Shown piece by piece: positions 48,069 through 58,174 of a stretch of 64,000 bases of DNA. Under the pieces are notes generated by a model, which was given only the letters and a program-made list of their open reading frames with translations, ran no database searches and was not told the DNA's origin. Made by a program: the position numbers and the translations under genes. The DNA is from Stereum hirsutum FP-91666 SS1 (lineage: Eukaryota > Basidiomycota > Agaricomycetes > Russulales > Stereaceae): assembly GCF_000264905.1 (NCBI RefSeq), contig NW_006763152.1, forward strand, positions 62,001-126,000. Reading direction: 5' to 3'. Numbering within the stretch: position 1 is the first letter of the stretch; each line of letters begins with the position of its first letter.

Positions 48069-49305
48069 ATGTTCCCACACTTTTCTATCAGTGACATCCC
48101 AGCTCTGCGTAAGAAAGCCCGGGAACAAGCTCGTCGAATCCGAGAACTTCAAACATGGGCTCAGAATGTCGCAGTGGACAGCTCTAGCTCCAATAATAAC
48201 CCTCCACCGGACTCAGACCCCTGCCTATGTGTCCCTCTTATCCAAACCCAGAACGAACCCCCAGCCCTTCCTTCTGAAAGTTCTACTAGCGTGACGTGGC
48301 CTATAAAGAAGGCGGGGGGATCTACCAGTGAGGAGGAGGATTCAGATAGCGATTCGAGTTGCTGGGATAGCGTCCAGCACGATCGAGTCACCGCTCAGAC
48401 GTCCGACATAGGTGCTCCTCATATTTACTCTCTCCGTCAGTCACCTGATACTGATACGGGCTTTAATAGGGAGCGTCTCCGGTATCTACTCCCGAGCTTT
48501 CAGCTCGACGCCGATCTTGGAGAACGAGGCGTTGACAACGACATTCGGGTCTTCGACGCATGGCGATGCTGCTTCCGCTTCCGAATACTCAGGTTCTTGT
48601 TGGCAGTGCAAACGTCGAAATGTGAGGACCTTCGAGTGTGACCCTTTCCGTGGATCTATTATTGGCACTGATGCTGTGGCAGATTGCATGCGAAAATCGA
48701 GGAAAACATACGGCCTGCACGTTCTGTAGGAACAGAAAGATCGCGTGCTCCGTGACCGATCCAAATGGTCATCCAGAAGGCTCAGAGACGATGGGCAATG
48801 CCAAGGTGCTGGAAGAAATGCTGTTCGGGCCCTTTCGACGTGATGCATCTGGAGCGAGCGCTCCAGTAGGTAGCCCAGACTCTGGAGGAAAACCGAAGGC
48901 GATAATACGTAGACCTTGTAATCGCTGCAAATCCTTAAAGGTACGCTCTCAGTATAAATCTATTGAAGATACACCTTCAATCAATCACGTTGACCTTCTA
49001 CTCTCCAGGTCAGGTGCGAGTACGAGCAAGGGGAGCAGTCTTGCAAGCGGTGTCTCCGAGGGGATCACGAGTGTGTCGTCCCAGAACGTAAAGCCCGGCG
49101 CCCAGAGTACGACCCACATTGCTTGTTCTGTCAATGTTGCGCGAAAGAGAACTGATAGTCTATTGACATATGCAGGCAGCGAGAGGTACTCCTTCGGGAG
49201 ACACTCACTCAAGACGCAAGGATCGAGAGGAGTCTTGAGGAGATCCGGTCGCTCAAGTCCGCCGAGCGTGCCTCCCAGGCTGCTGGTGGTCAAGTAGGAG
49301 GATAG
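48069..49305 (+). CDS. Transcription factor-like protein with two complete Zn2Cys6 clusters
   Basis: Exons 48069-48411, 48470-48621, 48683-48940, 49009 to about 49120, and 49176-49305. The N-terminal part is helical then acidic (ARRIRELQTWAQN, TSEEEDSDSDSSCWD). Cluster 1 (48598-48748) reads CWQC-x6-C-x8-CTFC-x6-C. Cluster 2 (48917-49074) reads CNRC-x6-C-x8-CKRC-x6-C. Spacing is identical in both, and each cluster is split by one phase-0 intron. Cluster 2 plus the basic run PERKARRP resembles the C-terminal zinc cluster of a mushroom-specific GAL4-like family. After it, REVLLRETLTQDARIERSLE predicts a coiled coil, as in dimeric Zn2Cys6 factors. The donor of the last intron is weak. The start at 48069 is the first Met in the right frame; a longer N-terminus is possible. 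Confidence 0.75.
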
Positions 49306-49777
49306 CCTATATTCATGGAGAAGTGGCAGACAAAGAGAGCATTTCTGCATGTATGCGGTGGTTAGGTAGCCGGCCCAAATTATAGCGAGAATATTGTACC
49401 TTGCTGAGCGTCTCCAAAGTGTATTTGGTCGTCTTCTATCGTTACGCTCATTTCGAAAGGAGTCTGTGATGATTATACGTTCAACTTTTGAATATACGGT
49501 TACTTCGGTTGGGGCATCACTGCTGTCTCCTGAGGTCTGAGCGTCGAGGAGCAAAGAAACTGAACAAAAAGATTTGGGCCACAGTGGCACTCAACACATT
49601 CCAAATCCCGCGCGTTCTTCCGGCTCCGAGTGCTCTCTTCCTCCTCCCCCTCATCCTCATCCTCTCCATCTCCTTCCCTCTCCATCTTCAGCTTCCCATA
49701 ATCTCTGAACCTCTCTGAACCCTTGATTTTGACACGTATTGCTTCTTATATTTGAGGAGGAACCAGGGGATAAAATT
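49306..49777. other. Intergenic, no gene seen
   Basis: Between the zinc-cluster gene and bS6m. A CT-rich tract at 49640-49690 lies in the bS6m promoter region. No other feature. Confidence 0.5.
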
Positions 49778-50965
49778 ATGCCGCTCTACAATATACTCGT
49801 CATCGCGGCGCACAACCCGCAATACGTGAGTACTTTTCTTTGGCTAGGATGTTTCGGTCTGGAGGAAATACATATGGAGTCGGAGAGATAGTTGCATTTA
49901 CATGAGAGTCTGAGCTTTGGGAATGTTATCAGTGCTGACTTGTCCATTCGCTCTTCCTCCGGATATCCTCAACCCTCTCCTCCCATGCATCCCCACCCAC
50001 CCTCCACACCCCAACTCAACACGGCATCGATTCTCATTATACACGAATGTAGATCCACATCAAAGAACTCGTCCGCCAATCGGCGCTACAGATTCTAGAT
50101 AATGGAGGAGTCGTGCGTTCGTTGAACTACATGGGAACACAGACGCTACCGCAGAGAATGAGGCGGCATAAGCAGATTTTCGAGCATGGAGAGTGCGTGT
50201 TCTTCCTTCCTCCTATTTCCATGCCATTCAACCCTGTTCGCTTTATTGTGTACCTCGACCATGTTCCTCGACTACAACCATGTTCGTCGACTCACGCTGA
50301 TTCCACGCACACGTCTGTAGCTACTGGACGATGTCCTTCGACGCCTCGCCCAAGTCACAAAAGAGCCTGAGCTCCATCCTGAGGAAAGATCCTCGCGTCA
50401 TCCGGAGCACGGTCATCAAAATGGGCGAACGACCCGAAGAGCTGATCGGTTCGTCTCTTCTTTCTCCTTTCTCCTTTCTCCTTCATTCTTCCTCCTAACA
50501 TCCCTACTCACCACCCTCTCGTCCCTTCAAATCCTACCCACGCACCAAACACCGACTCCCTACCACACCACTGAACTTGTCTACGGCAACAACGGTCACC
50601 AAACAGACCTCGGCGCCTCAGGCCCCGGCCGACGCGAACGCACCCTCGCCCCACCCGCCACCGCCTCCCTAAACACCTACGAATACCCCTCCGCCGCGTT
50701 CCCCGTCCCGCCCGTCGAGCTCCCTTCCTCGCCGTTCTTCCAGTCCTACAACGACGCGCTGTCGGAACCCTCGTCGCATGCGGGCTCGTCTGGCTCGTCA
50801 CAAGGTTATGCAAGTAGGGGAGCTGGAGGAGCGGCTACGACGGGCGCGGCAACGTTGCCGCCGTCGATGAGGATGGGTGGGAGGGGTGTGGGCGGGGTGG
50901 GGATGGGCACGGGGGCGGAGTTTAGTGGGAGTGTTAGTGGTGGGGGGATGGGGAGGAGGGTTTAA
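49778..50965 (+). CDS. MRP17: Mitochondrial small-subunit ribosomal protein bS6m
   Basis: Component of the mitochondrial 37S subunit. Exons 49778-49825, 50053-50192, 50321-50448 and 50607-50965. The N-terminus MPLYNILVIAAHNPQY with IHIKELVRQSALQILDNGG, RSLNYMGTQTLPQRMRRHKQ and DYWTMSFDASPKSQKSLSSI is the S6 fold as found in fungal Mrp17; SILRKDPRVIRSTVIK completes it. The last exon adds an unusually long tail: TLAPPATASLNTYEYPSAAF, then Ser-rich and finally a Gly/Met-rich low-complexity run ending GMGRRV. Standard S6 proteins end soon after the RSTVIK strand, so this tail of about 120 residues is an extension whose splicing (150-base intron) deserves checking. The N-terminus itself probably directs import. 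Confidence 0.88.
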
Positions 50966-51201
50966 CGTTTAACGCTTGATTTATGGATGTTCGTGAGGGG
51001 TGGTGGGTAGGCGAGTGCTGTTTATATATGCTTCGTTTAATTCATACGACTCTCGGTCTGCATTGCTCACAGTCGTCATTGGGAGGATCTATACCGATCT
51101 GCGCCAGCGGTGCACTGCGATGTTCGGAAACATCCTACAGCATCTTGCACACCCCGCCAGCCGACTGACTTTCTGCATGCGAGTCGTAAAAGTTCAAAAG
51201 A

Positions 51202-53026
51202 AAGTGACGCGAGTCTCTGTGGCACAGGTGGCCCTTGACATTTTTTCCCTACAGAGCTGCCACTCACTTCCGAAACACCTGTAAATCAGCTGAGTGTATC
51301 CGTACTGCGACTCTGTTGACTTCAGGATAGATTCTGCACCACATACAACAGTATTCCGTGCGTCCAAATAGTGCTTATATACCCTGGGGCCTAATAATAG
51401 TCACCCCCGGGTGGTCGGCCATCTGGCTACGTGGTATCAGCACAGCAGTCTGATATGCACGTCCACCTTTGTCAATGCGTGTAGGCCACGGGTTCGCCCC
51501 CCTATGACCACGCCAAAAGGTGTCTCGAGCCTTTGGAGGGCGATGTGTATCTGGGATACGTTCTGCTGCCTCTGTCGCCGCTTTTTGATTCAGTTGGTAT
51601 GAGAGGGACGGGTTTGCTAGGTTTTCTGGGAGGTTGCCTTTTTTTTTGTTGACGGCTATTTTGGGAGTGCGGTTCAGCGTGGGAAGAAGTGCGATGGTAG
51701 GGGTCGCGAGTTCAATTCGCACAGCGCGCGATGTACCAAAGATTTTCTGTCGACGTTTCTGGTTCAATTTCCTGACGGAAGAGATAGTGAAAAATGATAC
51801 ATGCATACCTCAGATATAATACCCAATTATATAGAGTGTTTACTATGGGCAGAGGCCCGAAGGGTAGGAATTGAGCGGTCTCTGTGGCACAGGTGGCCCG
51901 TGGCATCTCTTTTTCCTGAATTTTGAACGGGTAACTGCCCGTGCTCTGTGCTCTGTAAAAATTGTGTATCATGACTGAAATATTTAAATATTGTTATACA
52001 TCATTGGTGGTCTCAGGGAATTGCAACAGAAATATCGATAATGAAGTTGCGATACATTGCGCACAGTGCGAATCGAACTCGCGACCCCTACCATCACACT
52101 TCTTCCCACGCTGAACCGCACTCGTCAACAAAAAAGGCGACCTCCCAAAAGAACCAGCAGACCAGTCCCTCTCGTAGTAACTGAATCAAAAAGCGGCGAC
52201 AGAGGCAGCAGAACGTATCCCAGATACACATCGCCCTCCAAAGGCTCGAGACACCTTTTGGCGTGGTCATAGGGGGGCGAACCCGTGGCCTACACGCATT
52301 GACAAAGGTGGACGTGCATATCAGACTGCTGTGCTGATACCACGTAGCCAGATGGCCGACCACCCGGGGGTGACTATTATTAGGCCCCAGGGTATATACT
52401 GGGGGAGCGCTACCTTCGGCAGCAGCCACCTTGCTTGATAAATAACTTGCACAAGCACTTCTGGTCTGCTCTATACCGCATGTTCTTGAACGGGATTGGG
52501 AGTGCTTACGCCGTGCCCGGCGGGCCCAGTCACTGTCAACATTCTGTGATCCAGTCAAGTTGACTCGAGATTCCTCCAAGGCAAAGCAGAGTCGGATGAA
52601 CCCAAATGTCAGCGGCGAACGGTATGGGCCATCATTGCATCTGACGGCAAGTTATCCGTCTAGCGCGAGACTAATTCGTCAACATCAACGTCTGCATTTG
52701 AATCGCTGCAGTCACGTCTGAAGGTAGCGGTCAGACCCTCTGCGACGCCACACACTGGTGCCACATAATAAGTCCGCTGTTTGTCCTTGTTTATTTCCGG
52801 GACGATTCTGAGCAATTACGGGGGTAGGAAGGACCTTCAAGCAAGGTAAAGCACTATTTGGACGCACGGAATACTGTTGTTATGCGCTGCATAATCTATC
52901 CTGAAGTCGACAGAGTCGCAGTACGGATACACTCAGCTGATTTACAGGTGTTTCGGAAGTGATTGACAGCTCTGTAGAAAAAAGAAATGTTAAGGGCCAC
53001 CTGTGCCACAGAGACTCGTGTCACTT
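51202..53026. repeat. Large inverted repeat with arms of about 530 bases
   Basis: The left arm (51202-51734) reappears inverted at 53026-52051. Shared landmarks from outside inward are TCTCTGTGGCACAGGTGGCCC, CCGAAACACCTGTAAATCAG, CCAAATAGTGCTT, CCTGGGGCCTAATAATAGTC, GTGTCTCGAGCCTTTGG and GGGGTCGCGAGTTC. The right arm is interrupted by a 448-base element (52399-52846). Another copy of the CTCTGTGGCACAGGTGGCCC block lies in the spacer (51884). The outer block resembles the 5' end and A box of a tRNA-Asn, and GCGAGTTCGATTCGC resembles a B box/T arm. The unit is therefore probably a repeated, tRNA-related element present as an inverted pair. No gene inside. Confidence 0.75.
52399..52846 (-). mobile_element. 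Repeat element copy 2, inserted in an inverted-repeat arm
   Basis: Inverted relative of the element at 16577-16854, about 448 bases. The ends are GGGGGAGCGCTACC (left) and CTTCAAGCAAGGTA (right). The flanking arm sequence (GGGTATA / AAGCACTATTTGG) is continuous in the undisturbed left arm, so the insertion border is visible, with TA at the junction. No coding capacity. Confidence 0.7.
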
Positions 53027-53838
53027 GTCCTACTTATCCTGGAAAAGTGTGATGGTAGGCCCCAGGGGTCGCGAGTTCGATTCGCACCATGTCCAATATT
53101 TTGCATGTTCACCGTTCCTCGGGTGGCCCGCGCGAAACAAGTAGACCAACCAATGCAAACAACCCAAATAATATACACTACTCAAATCACTGAGCTTTCT
53201 TTCTTTAACCTTGTGCCTTCTCCTTCTCCTCCTCTTTCTCTCCCGCATCCCTATTCTGAATGTCTACGACTCCAGCCCTATCCTCTTCATCCTCGTCCTC
53301 TTCCTCTCCCTCATCCGCACCCATTCCCATCCTCCCAATAACGAACTCGCTCGCCACTCTTGCCCCAGTCGCCCTCCTCGCACCCTCATCCCCCATCCCA
53401 TCCCCGCCACGTCTTCCCTGACACTCTGTAACGTGCTCAAAATATCTGCGAGATAGAGGAACGTTTCCAATTCTTCCTCGACCATCTATACTAGTTCTTC
53501 CACTCCAGGTCTCTCACCTCGCTTGTCCTTCCTGGTCCCGCTAGCATCATTCCCGCACTCCCGACTCTCAATCGTTCGCGGACTTTTCCTCTACCGTTGG
53601 TTTCGCGCCCTGGCTACCTCAGTACCTGCTTCCGCTGTCCATGGACACAAAGAATCAAAATCCGTAAATAAACCTACACATCTCCGGTCCCCTTCGCATC
53701 CCCTATCTCATCTACCCACCCAACCACCCGTCCACCCGTCCTACCCTCGCATCCGCATCCGCATCCCCACCCACACATCCACACATCCACCCATCACCCT
53801 CACATCCCCATGCATCTCAGCTCCCATCCCCGTCCACC
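53027..53838. other. Intergenic, strongly pyrimidine-rich
   Basis: Plus strand is CT/CCA-rich over 53210-53830 (for example repeated CATCC and CCCATC runs). It creates GA-rich and acidic open frames on the minus strand that I do not accept as genes. A B-box-like GCGAGTTCGATTCGC lies at about 53070. 3' flank of the HAD gene. Confidence 0.45.
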
Positions 53839-55195
53839 TCACCTCTCATGGTTATTGAAATCCCTAACCCGCCTCACGACCTCCCCCAACCCGCACACCA
53901 TGTCCTCCCTCCTCACACCTCGCTCCACCAACTTACTCATGCCCTCTTCGGAGGGCTGGGTTGGTCTGTCGTGTGTTGGGCGTAGGAGTAGGAGGGCGTG
54001 CATGCCTTGGCTTGAGGAATGACGTGCGCCGAGGTAATCACTTCGACGAGCAAGTCATTAAGTTCAGTTCAGTTGTGTACATTAAGTTTGAGTTCAGCCA
54101 CATAGAGTGCGAGCAGGAACGATGAGGGAGAGATAAACGCACGCGTCGACTTCGTCACCAACATGTAGCCCCTCCTCTAGCTTTACGCCCGCGAGCGTAC
54201 ATGCTAACTCGAAGATGCGTGGTGAGGGTTTTTCAATGCCGAGGAGTTCGGAGACGAGGATTAGGGGCTGTTCCTGTTCGGGGCTTTTATCTTGGGCGTT
54301 TGATGGTCGAGGTGTATTCGTCGTGGCATTGGGCGATGGAGAGGGGGAAGAGGAGGAGAAGGAAGAGAGGTGGGTTGGGAGGTTGAGGGAGGAGAGGACT
54401 TGGACTACAAGAGGGAGGGAGAGGGAGAGGGGTGTGTGGCGTATGCGGAGGGGAGGATAGAAGATACCGGGGGTAAAACAGATATATACGGAGGGAGAGA
54501 GATCAGAGGAGAGAGGAAGACGAGGAGGATAGTAATCAATAGCACTCACGTATCCTAGAATCAGCATTCGTGATGATCCCCGTCTTCACGCCCATGCGCT
54601 TCAACTCCTGCACTATCCATCATCAGCTTCCGCTCGTTCCTATCCCCTTCTCCTCTCCTTCTCCTTCCCCTAACCCATACACCTCTCCCCACAGCTAATT
54701 CACCAAGAAGAAAAACTCACAAGAAGGCACAACATCATCGAACAACATATATCCCTCGTCCGAACTAAACCTTTTCATCAGCACCGGCACGATACTCTGC
54801 AAATGTTGAGAGACGAGAGCTGGGGATGCATGGGCGCCGAGAGCGGTACGGCGGATTATTTCGGTCCACCAGGATGTCGGATCTGGGCTCGCATTCTGGG
54901 ATGATGGCTCGGAGGTGCCAGAGGGAGAGGGTGAGGGTGAGGGTGAGGCATAGAGTGGTTTGGATTTCTGGAGGTCTTTCAAAGCTACGGGCCTATTGGT
55001 TCAAGTGATTCCAGCGGTACGATGGATAGGTATCGCACCTCGTTTGAAAGACAAGTTTAACAACTTAGGATCGAGTGGCCCGAGATACGGCTCGAATGTC
55101 TGTGCGTATTGGACGGCGATGGGCAGACGGGGAGTTATGAGTGTGTGAAGGGCGTCGAATGTGACGAGTTTTATTCGGGGTGGCATCCCAGGCAT
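53839..55195 (-). CDS. HAD-superfamily hydrolase (HDHD3-like)
   Basis: Haloacid dehalogenase-type hydrolase, probably a phosphatase of the HDHD3 group. The start at 55195 reads MPGMPPRIKLVTFDALHTLI. The motif I aspartate is in VTFDAL, where Ala replaces the second, acid/base Asp; family members with DALxTL are common in the HDHD3-like group. TPRLPIAVQYAQTFEPYLG is the cap start. Motif II is GIITNADSR (Thr-Asn-Ala-Asp), built at an exon end near 54560. Motif III Lys lies in LLGIEKPSPRIFELACTLAG, and motif IV in LHVGDEVDA followed by DYLGARHSSSQGMHALLLLR. It ends VRDFNNHER at 53839. The 54290-54420 part is a long Ser/Pro/Asn-rich loop inside the core. Four or more exons. Divergent from the EMI1-like gene. 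Confidence 0.82.
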
Positions 55196-55440
55196 CAGGG
55201 TTATATGAATTGTTAAGATACTTATGGGCTAAGGCTGGTATAGACGACGAGCAGAATGATGACGGTTAAAGCTGAAGTTGGGCCACAATCCCTCCAATAT
55301 GAACTGCTACGGGAGCACCGGCCCGATAGATCCAAATTCAAACGCGTCCTTCGAAAGTTCGCGTTTTGTGCCACCACGAACCCGTCCCCGTCCAACCTAC
55401 ACTCCAAACAGACTCATTCATCCATTCATCCTCTCCAAAA
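55196..55440. promoter_or_regulatory. Shared divergent promoter, HAD gene / EMI1-like gene
   Basis: Only 245 bases separate the two start codons on opposite strands, so both promoters must share it. No TATA box. Co-expression is an inference. Confidence 0.6.
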
Positions 55441-56099
55441 ATGAGCACACCATCCACATCCACACCTTCGTCTTCCTCATCGTCATCAGTACCTCCAGAA
55501 CAATTCAAAGCCATCGTCCGCCAGGAAGAAGACCGTCTACGAAAGATGCACCCCACACCTGAGGATATCCCAGGTTGCATGACCGTCTTTGACGATTTCT
55601 TGAAGTGCAACCGTGCGTTCACTCTCTTGTCCATCTTTCCCTCCACATCTAACACCTCATTCTCAACTCCTTCCAATGACATACGACCTCCCCAGTCCTC
55701 GGCAACCAATTCCGCTCCCTCTGGCGCTACGGCCAATCCGCAAACTGCACCACCAAACTCCAAGACTTCAAATTCTGCATGTCGATAGCGCGGCTAGAGC
55801 CGGATGAGAAAAGGGAGGTGTGGATACAGAGGAGGGCGGAGTGGTGGGCGAGACGGAGGACGGGGGTGAGTAGTGAGAATGTGTGGGAGGCTAGGGGGTG
55901 AGTTCTTTTCTCTCTACCACATTTCGAGACCTGGGGATGTTCTTGGGTTGGCTGGAGGTTGTTGGGTCTGGAAACGAGTGTGCTGATGCGGTGGTGGATG
56001 TGCGATAGGGAGCCTATAAAGGATTATCCACCGCCGATGGACGCAGAAACACTGGAGGCTTTACGAGTCGGATCGATACAGTCGGCAACTATTGAGTGA
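55441..56099 (+). CDS. EMI1: EMI1-like DUF3128 protein
   Basis: Small protein of the DUF3128/EMI1 family, which in yeast is linked to mitochondrial function and early meiotic gene expression. Exons 55441-55612, 55696-55897 and 56009-56099, about 154 residues. A Ser/Thr/Pro-rich start is followed by FKAIVRQEEDRLRKMHPTPE, then the paired Cys motif: IPGCMTVFDDFLKCN and FRSLWRYGQSANCTTKLQDF with FKFCMSIARLEPDEKREVW. The four cysteines (C-x9-10-C and C-x9-10-C type) match the family. It ends GSIQSATIE. Intron phases (1 and 2) keep the frame. The start ATG is the first in frame. Confidence 0.85.
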
Positions 56100-56496
56100 T
56101 CTGGTTCTTCGAGTCTCTGGTGAGGTCATTTCTTAGTGAGTTGGGCTTCTGCGTCGTTTCGTTCATGGATTGTGGGCCACATGCTTTCGTAGAATAATAT
56201 ACTGTGAGTTCTTCCACACGATCCTAAAGTTCCTGCAATTTTGCTCCAACTGATACGCTTGGTTTTGCAACTGAAGGTAAATCGATTTAAATGCATTGCT
56301 ATCAACCGCCCCCTCTGCTTTTATGAAATCAAAGCCTCGACTTCACTTTCCAAGTGTGGTTGTGGCGTATGTAAGTTAGTCCGTGGTGGCCACATTCTTG
56401 ATCTCATATGTGCAGGTCGACACATCCTTTGTTACGACAGTACTTCAGGCTACCACAGAACGTCCCTCAAAAACTTCTCCGTCAGGGACTATGCAG

Positions 56497-56594
56497 CTCC
56501 TCGGCGAGGAGTCGAACCTCGTTCTCGCGTTCAATACTCACATTCGAACTTTGGGAACATATCGTGCGTGTATTGACCGGTATACCACCGAGGA
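56497..56594 (-). tRNA. tRNA-Asp-like gene, array unit 1
   Basis: Acceptor stem TCCTCGG/CCGAGGA perfect, D arm GTAT..ATAC, A box TGGTATACCGG, B box GGTTCGACTCC, T stem CGAGG/CCTCG. Anticodon stem CGCAC against ACGCG has two mismatches. The loop reads GATATGT, with A instead of T at position 33. An intron-like insert pairs back with the loop (CGATAT/GTATTG). Decoding function doubtful. Confidence 0.6.
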
Positions 56595-56820
56595 GATGGG
56601 TATTTGCATGCTTCCTTTGACTTCTGGGTGACGTTTTGATGGACGGTGTGTGGCGCGAGCCAACCAGGCCGCGGGATGTTTTTTTCATATCTAGGTCCGC
56701 ACGCACGCTCCATATCTTTCATGTCTACGTTGTCTTGGAATAAGCTCTAATAACATTCCGTCATACTACGTACACGTACCGTCCCTCACAAAATGTGGCG
56801 CCATAGGAAAAACTGCCAAG

Positions 56821-56920
56821 CTCCTCGACGAGGAGTCGAACCTCGTTCTCGCGTTCACAAAGCCATGGAATCGACCCAACACATATTGCACGCGTGTATT
56901 GGCCGGTATACCACCGAGGA
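56821..56920 (-). tRNA. tRNA-Asp-like gene, array unit 2
   Basis: Cloverleaf intact: acceptor TCCTCGG/TCGAGGA (one G-T), D stem GTAT/ATAC, anticodon stem CGCGT/ACGCG perfect, T arm CGAGG/CCTCG. The loop is GCAATAT, so position 33 is C and 34-36 would be AAT. Intron-like insert present. A TTTTT terminator lies about 12 bases downstream. Confidence 0.65.
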
Positions 56921-57162
56921 GATGAGAAGAAAGAGGCTTCCTTTGTTTTGGGTGTCGAGGCTTTGGGTTGTCGGTGTGATGGAAGGTGAGTGGCGTGAGT
57001 CGTGTTGCGCGATTGACCGTTTAGATGGCGCTTTTTTCTTCTTGTCATGCATAGGTCGACAATTGCAACTCAAATCCTTTGCCTTTTGACAATAACACTC
57101 CGTCATACCACATGTCGTCCCTCAAAAATTGCATTGAGGAATGACTCGTTCTAATCATGCAG

Positions 57163-57272
57163 CTCCTCGACGAGGAGTCGAACCTCGTTCTCGCGTTCAA
57201 TGCTGTGAAGATATAAATTGTTATGGAGGCCCACACATTTTACGCGTGTATTTGCCGGTATACTACCGAGGA
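57163..57272 (-). tRNA. tRNA-Asp-like gene, array unit 3
   Basis: Longest unit (110 bases) because the insert after the anticodon loop is longer. A box TAGTATACCGG, B box GGTTCGACTCC, anticodon stem CGCGT/ACGCG. The loop AAAATGT lacks T at position 33. Confidence 0.6.
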
Positions 57273-57520
57273 GATAGAGAGGAAGAGGGCTCCTTTGTTT
57301 TGTGTATCGCGGCTTTGGGTGGCGTGGTGATCGATGGTGAGTGGCGGGAGTAGGTTAGGATCGCATCGCGCGACTGACCACATTTTTGCCATGCCTAGGT
57401 CCACATGTCCTATGGCCAATCCATACCGAGTTGATCCATAGAAATGGCGAGACTTGAGGCTATCACAGAACATCCCGCAAAAATTGCATTAACTGCGTTT
57501 AACTTGGAGTCGCAGATAGC

Positions 57521-57618
57521 TCCTCGGCGAGGAGTCGAACCTCGTTCTCGCATTGAACTGTCGTCCTGTGTAAGACATTTAAGTTGTACGCGTGTATTTG
57601 CCGGTATACTACCGAGGG
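57521..57618 (-). tRNA. tRNA-Asp-like gene, array unit 4
   Basis: A and B boxes intact. Acceptor position 1 is C (CCCTCGG), giving a C-A mismatch with CCGAGGA. Anticodon stem CGCGT/ATGCG with one wobble. The loop ACAACTT would read AAC, with C at position 33. Confidence 0.55.
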
Positions 57619-57841
57619 GATAGTGAGGAAGAGGCTTCCTTTGCCTTGGGTAGCACTGTGGTGGATGATCAGTGGCGTGAGTAGGTTACGGTCCCATCGC
57701 GTGAGTAACCCCTTACAGGCAATTTTTCCTCATTTCTAGGTCGATATGTCCTTTGTCACAGATGCAAAGTCCTACCAACACTCCGGACTACCACACGTCA
57801 TCACTCAAAAATTACATTCGAGCAAGGAGCCGTTGAGACAG

Positions 57842-57936
57842 GTCCTCGACGAGGAGCCGAACCTCGTTCTCGCGCTCATTGTACTCCGTGGTATGATAAC
57901 ATTGTACGCGTGTATTTGCCGGTATACTACCGGAGA
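57842..57936 (-). tRNA. tRNA-Asp-like gene, array unit 5
   Basis: A box intact, B box changed to GGTTCGGCTCC. The acceptor 5' strand is scrambled (TCTCCGG) against TCGAGGA. Anticodon stem CGCGT/GCGCG; loop ACAATGT. The most decayed acceptor of the six. Confidence 0.5.
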
Positions 57937-58079
57937 GATGGGGAAGAAGAGGATTTTTTCCTTCTCGGACGGTCTCGAGGCTTTGGGTGGTGTTGCGGTG
58001 GGTGGATGGATGATGAGTGGCCATGGACTGCTACAGAACGTTCTCCAAAAAGTTGCATTGACTAAGCCCGACCAAGCAG

Positions 58080-58174
58080 CTCCTCGACGAGGAGTCGAAC
58101 CCCGCCCTCACGTTCAATGTACTCCGCGGTATGGTAACATTGTACGCGTGTATTTGCCGGTATACTACCGAGGA
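58080..58174 (-). tRNA. tRNA-Asp-like gene, array unit 6
   Basis: Good cloverleaf: TCCTCGG/TCGAGGA, GTAT/ATAC, CGCGT/ACGTG. The T stem is altered (CGGGG/CCTCG). The loop ACAATGT extends into a hairpin CAATGT/ACATTG across the insert, so the anticodon region is buried in a helix with intron-like sequence. Confidence 0.6.

Noticed and set aside
52405..52440. Resemblance to the U6 snRNA 5' end (TTCGGCAGCA)
   Set aside because: Similarity is limited to about 10 bases; the conserved ACAGAGA region of U6 is absent.
53205..53485. Acidic and Glu-rich minus-strand frames, one starting MVEEELETFLYLADILSTL
   Set aside because: They arise from a pyrimidine-rich tract; the two frames cannot be joined by a normal intron, and the only upstream intron would be about 32 bases.
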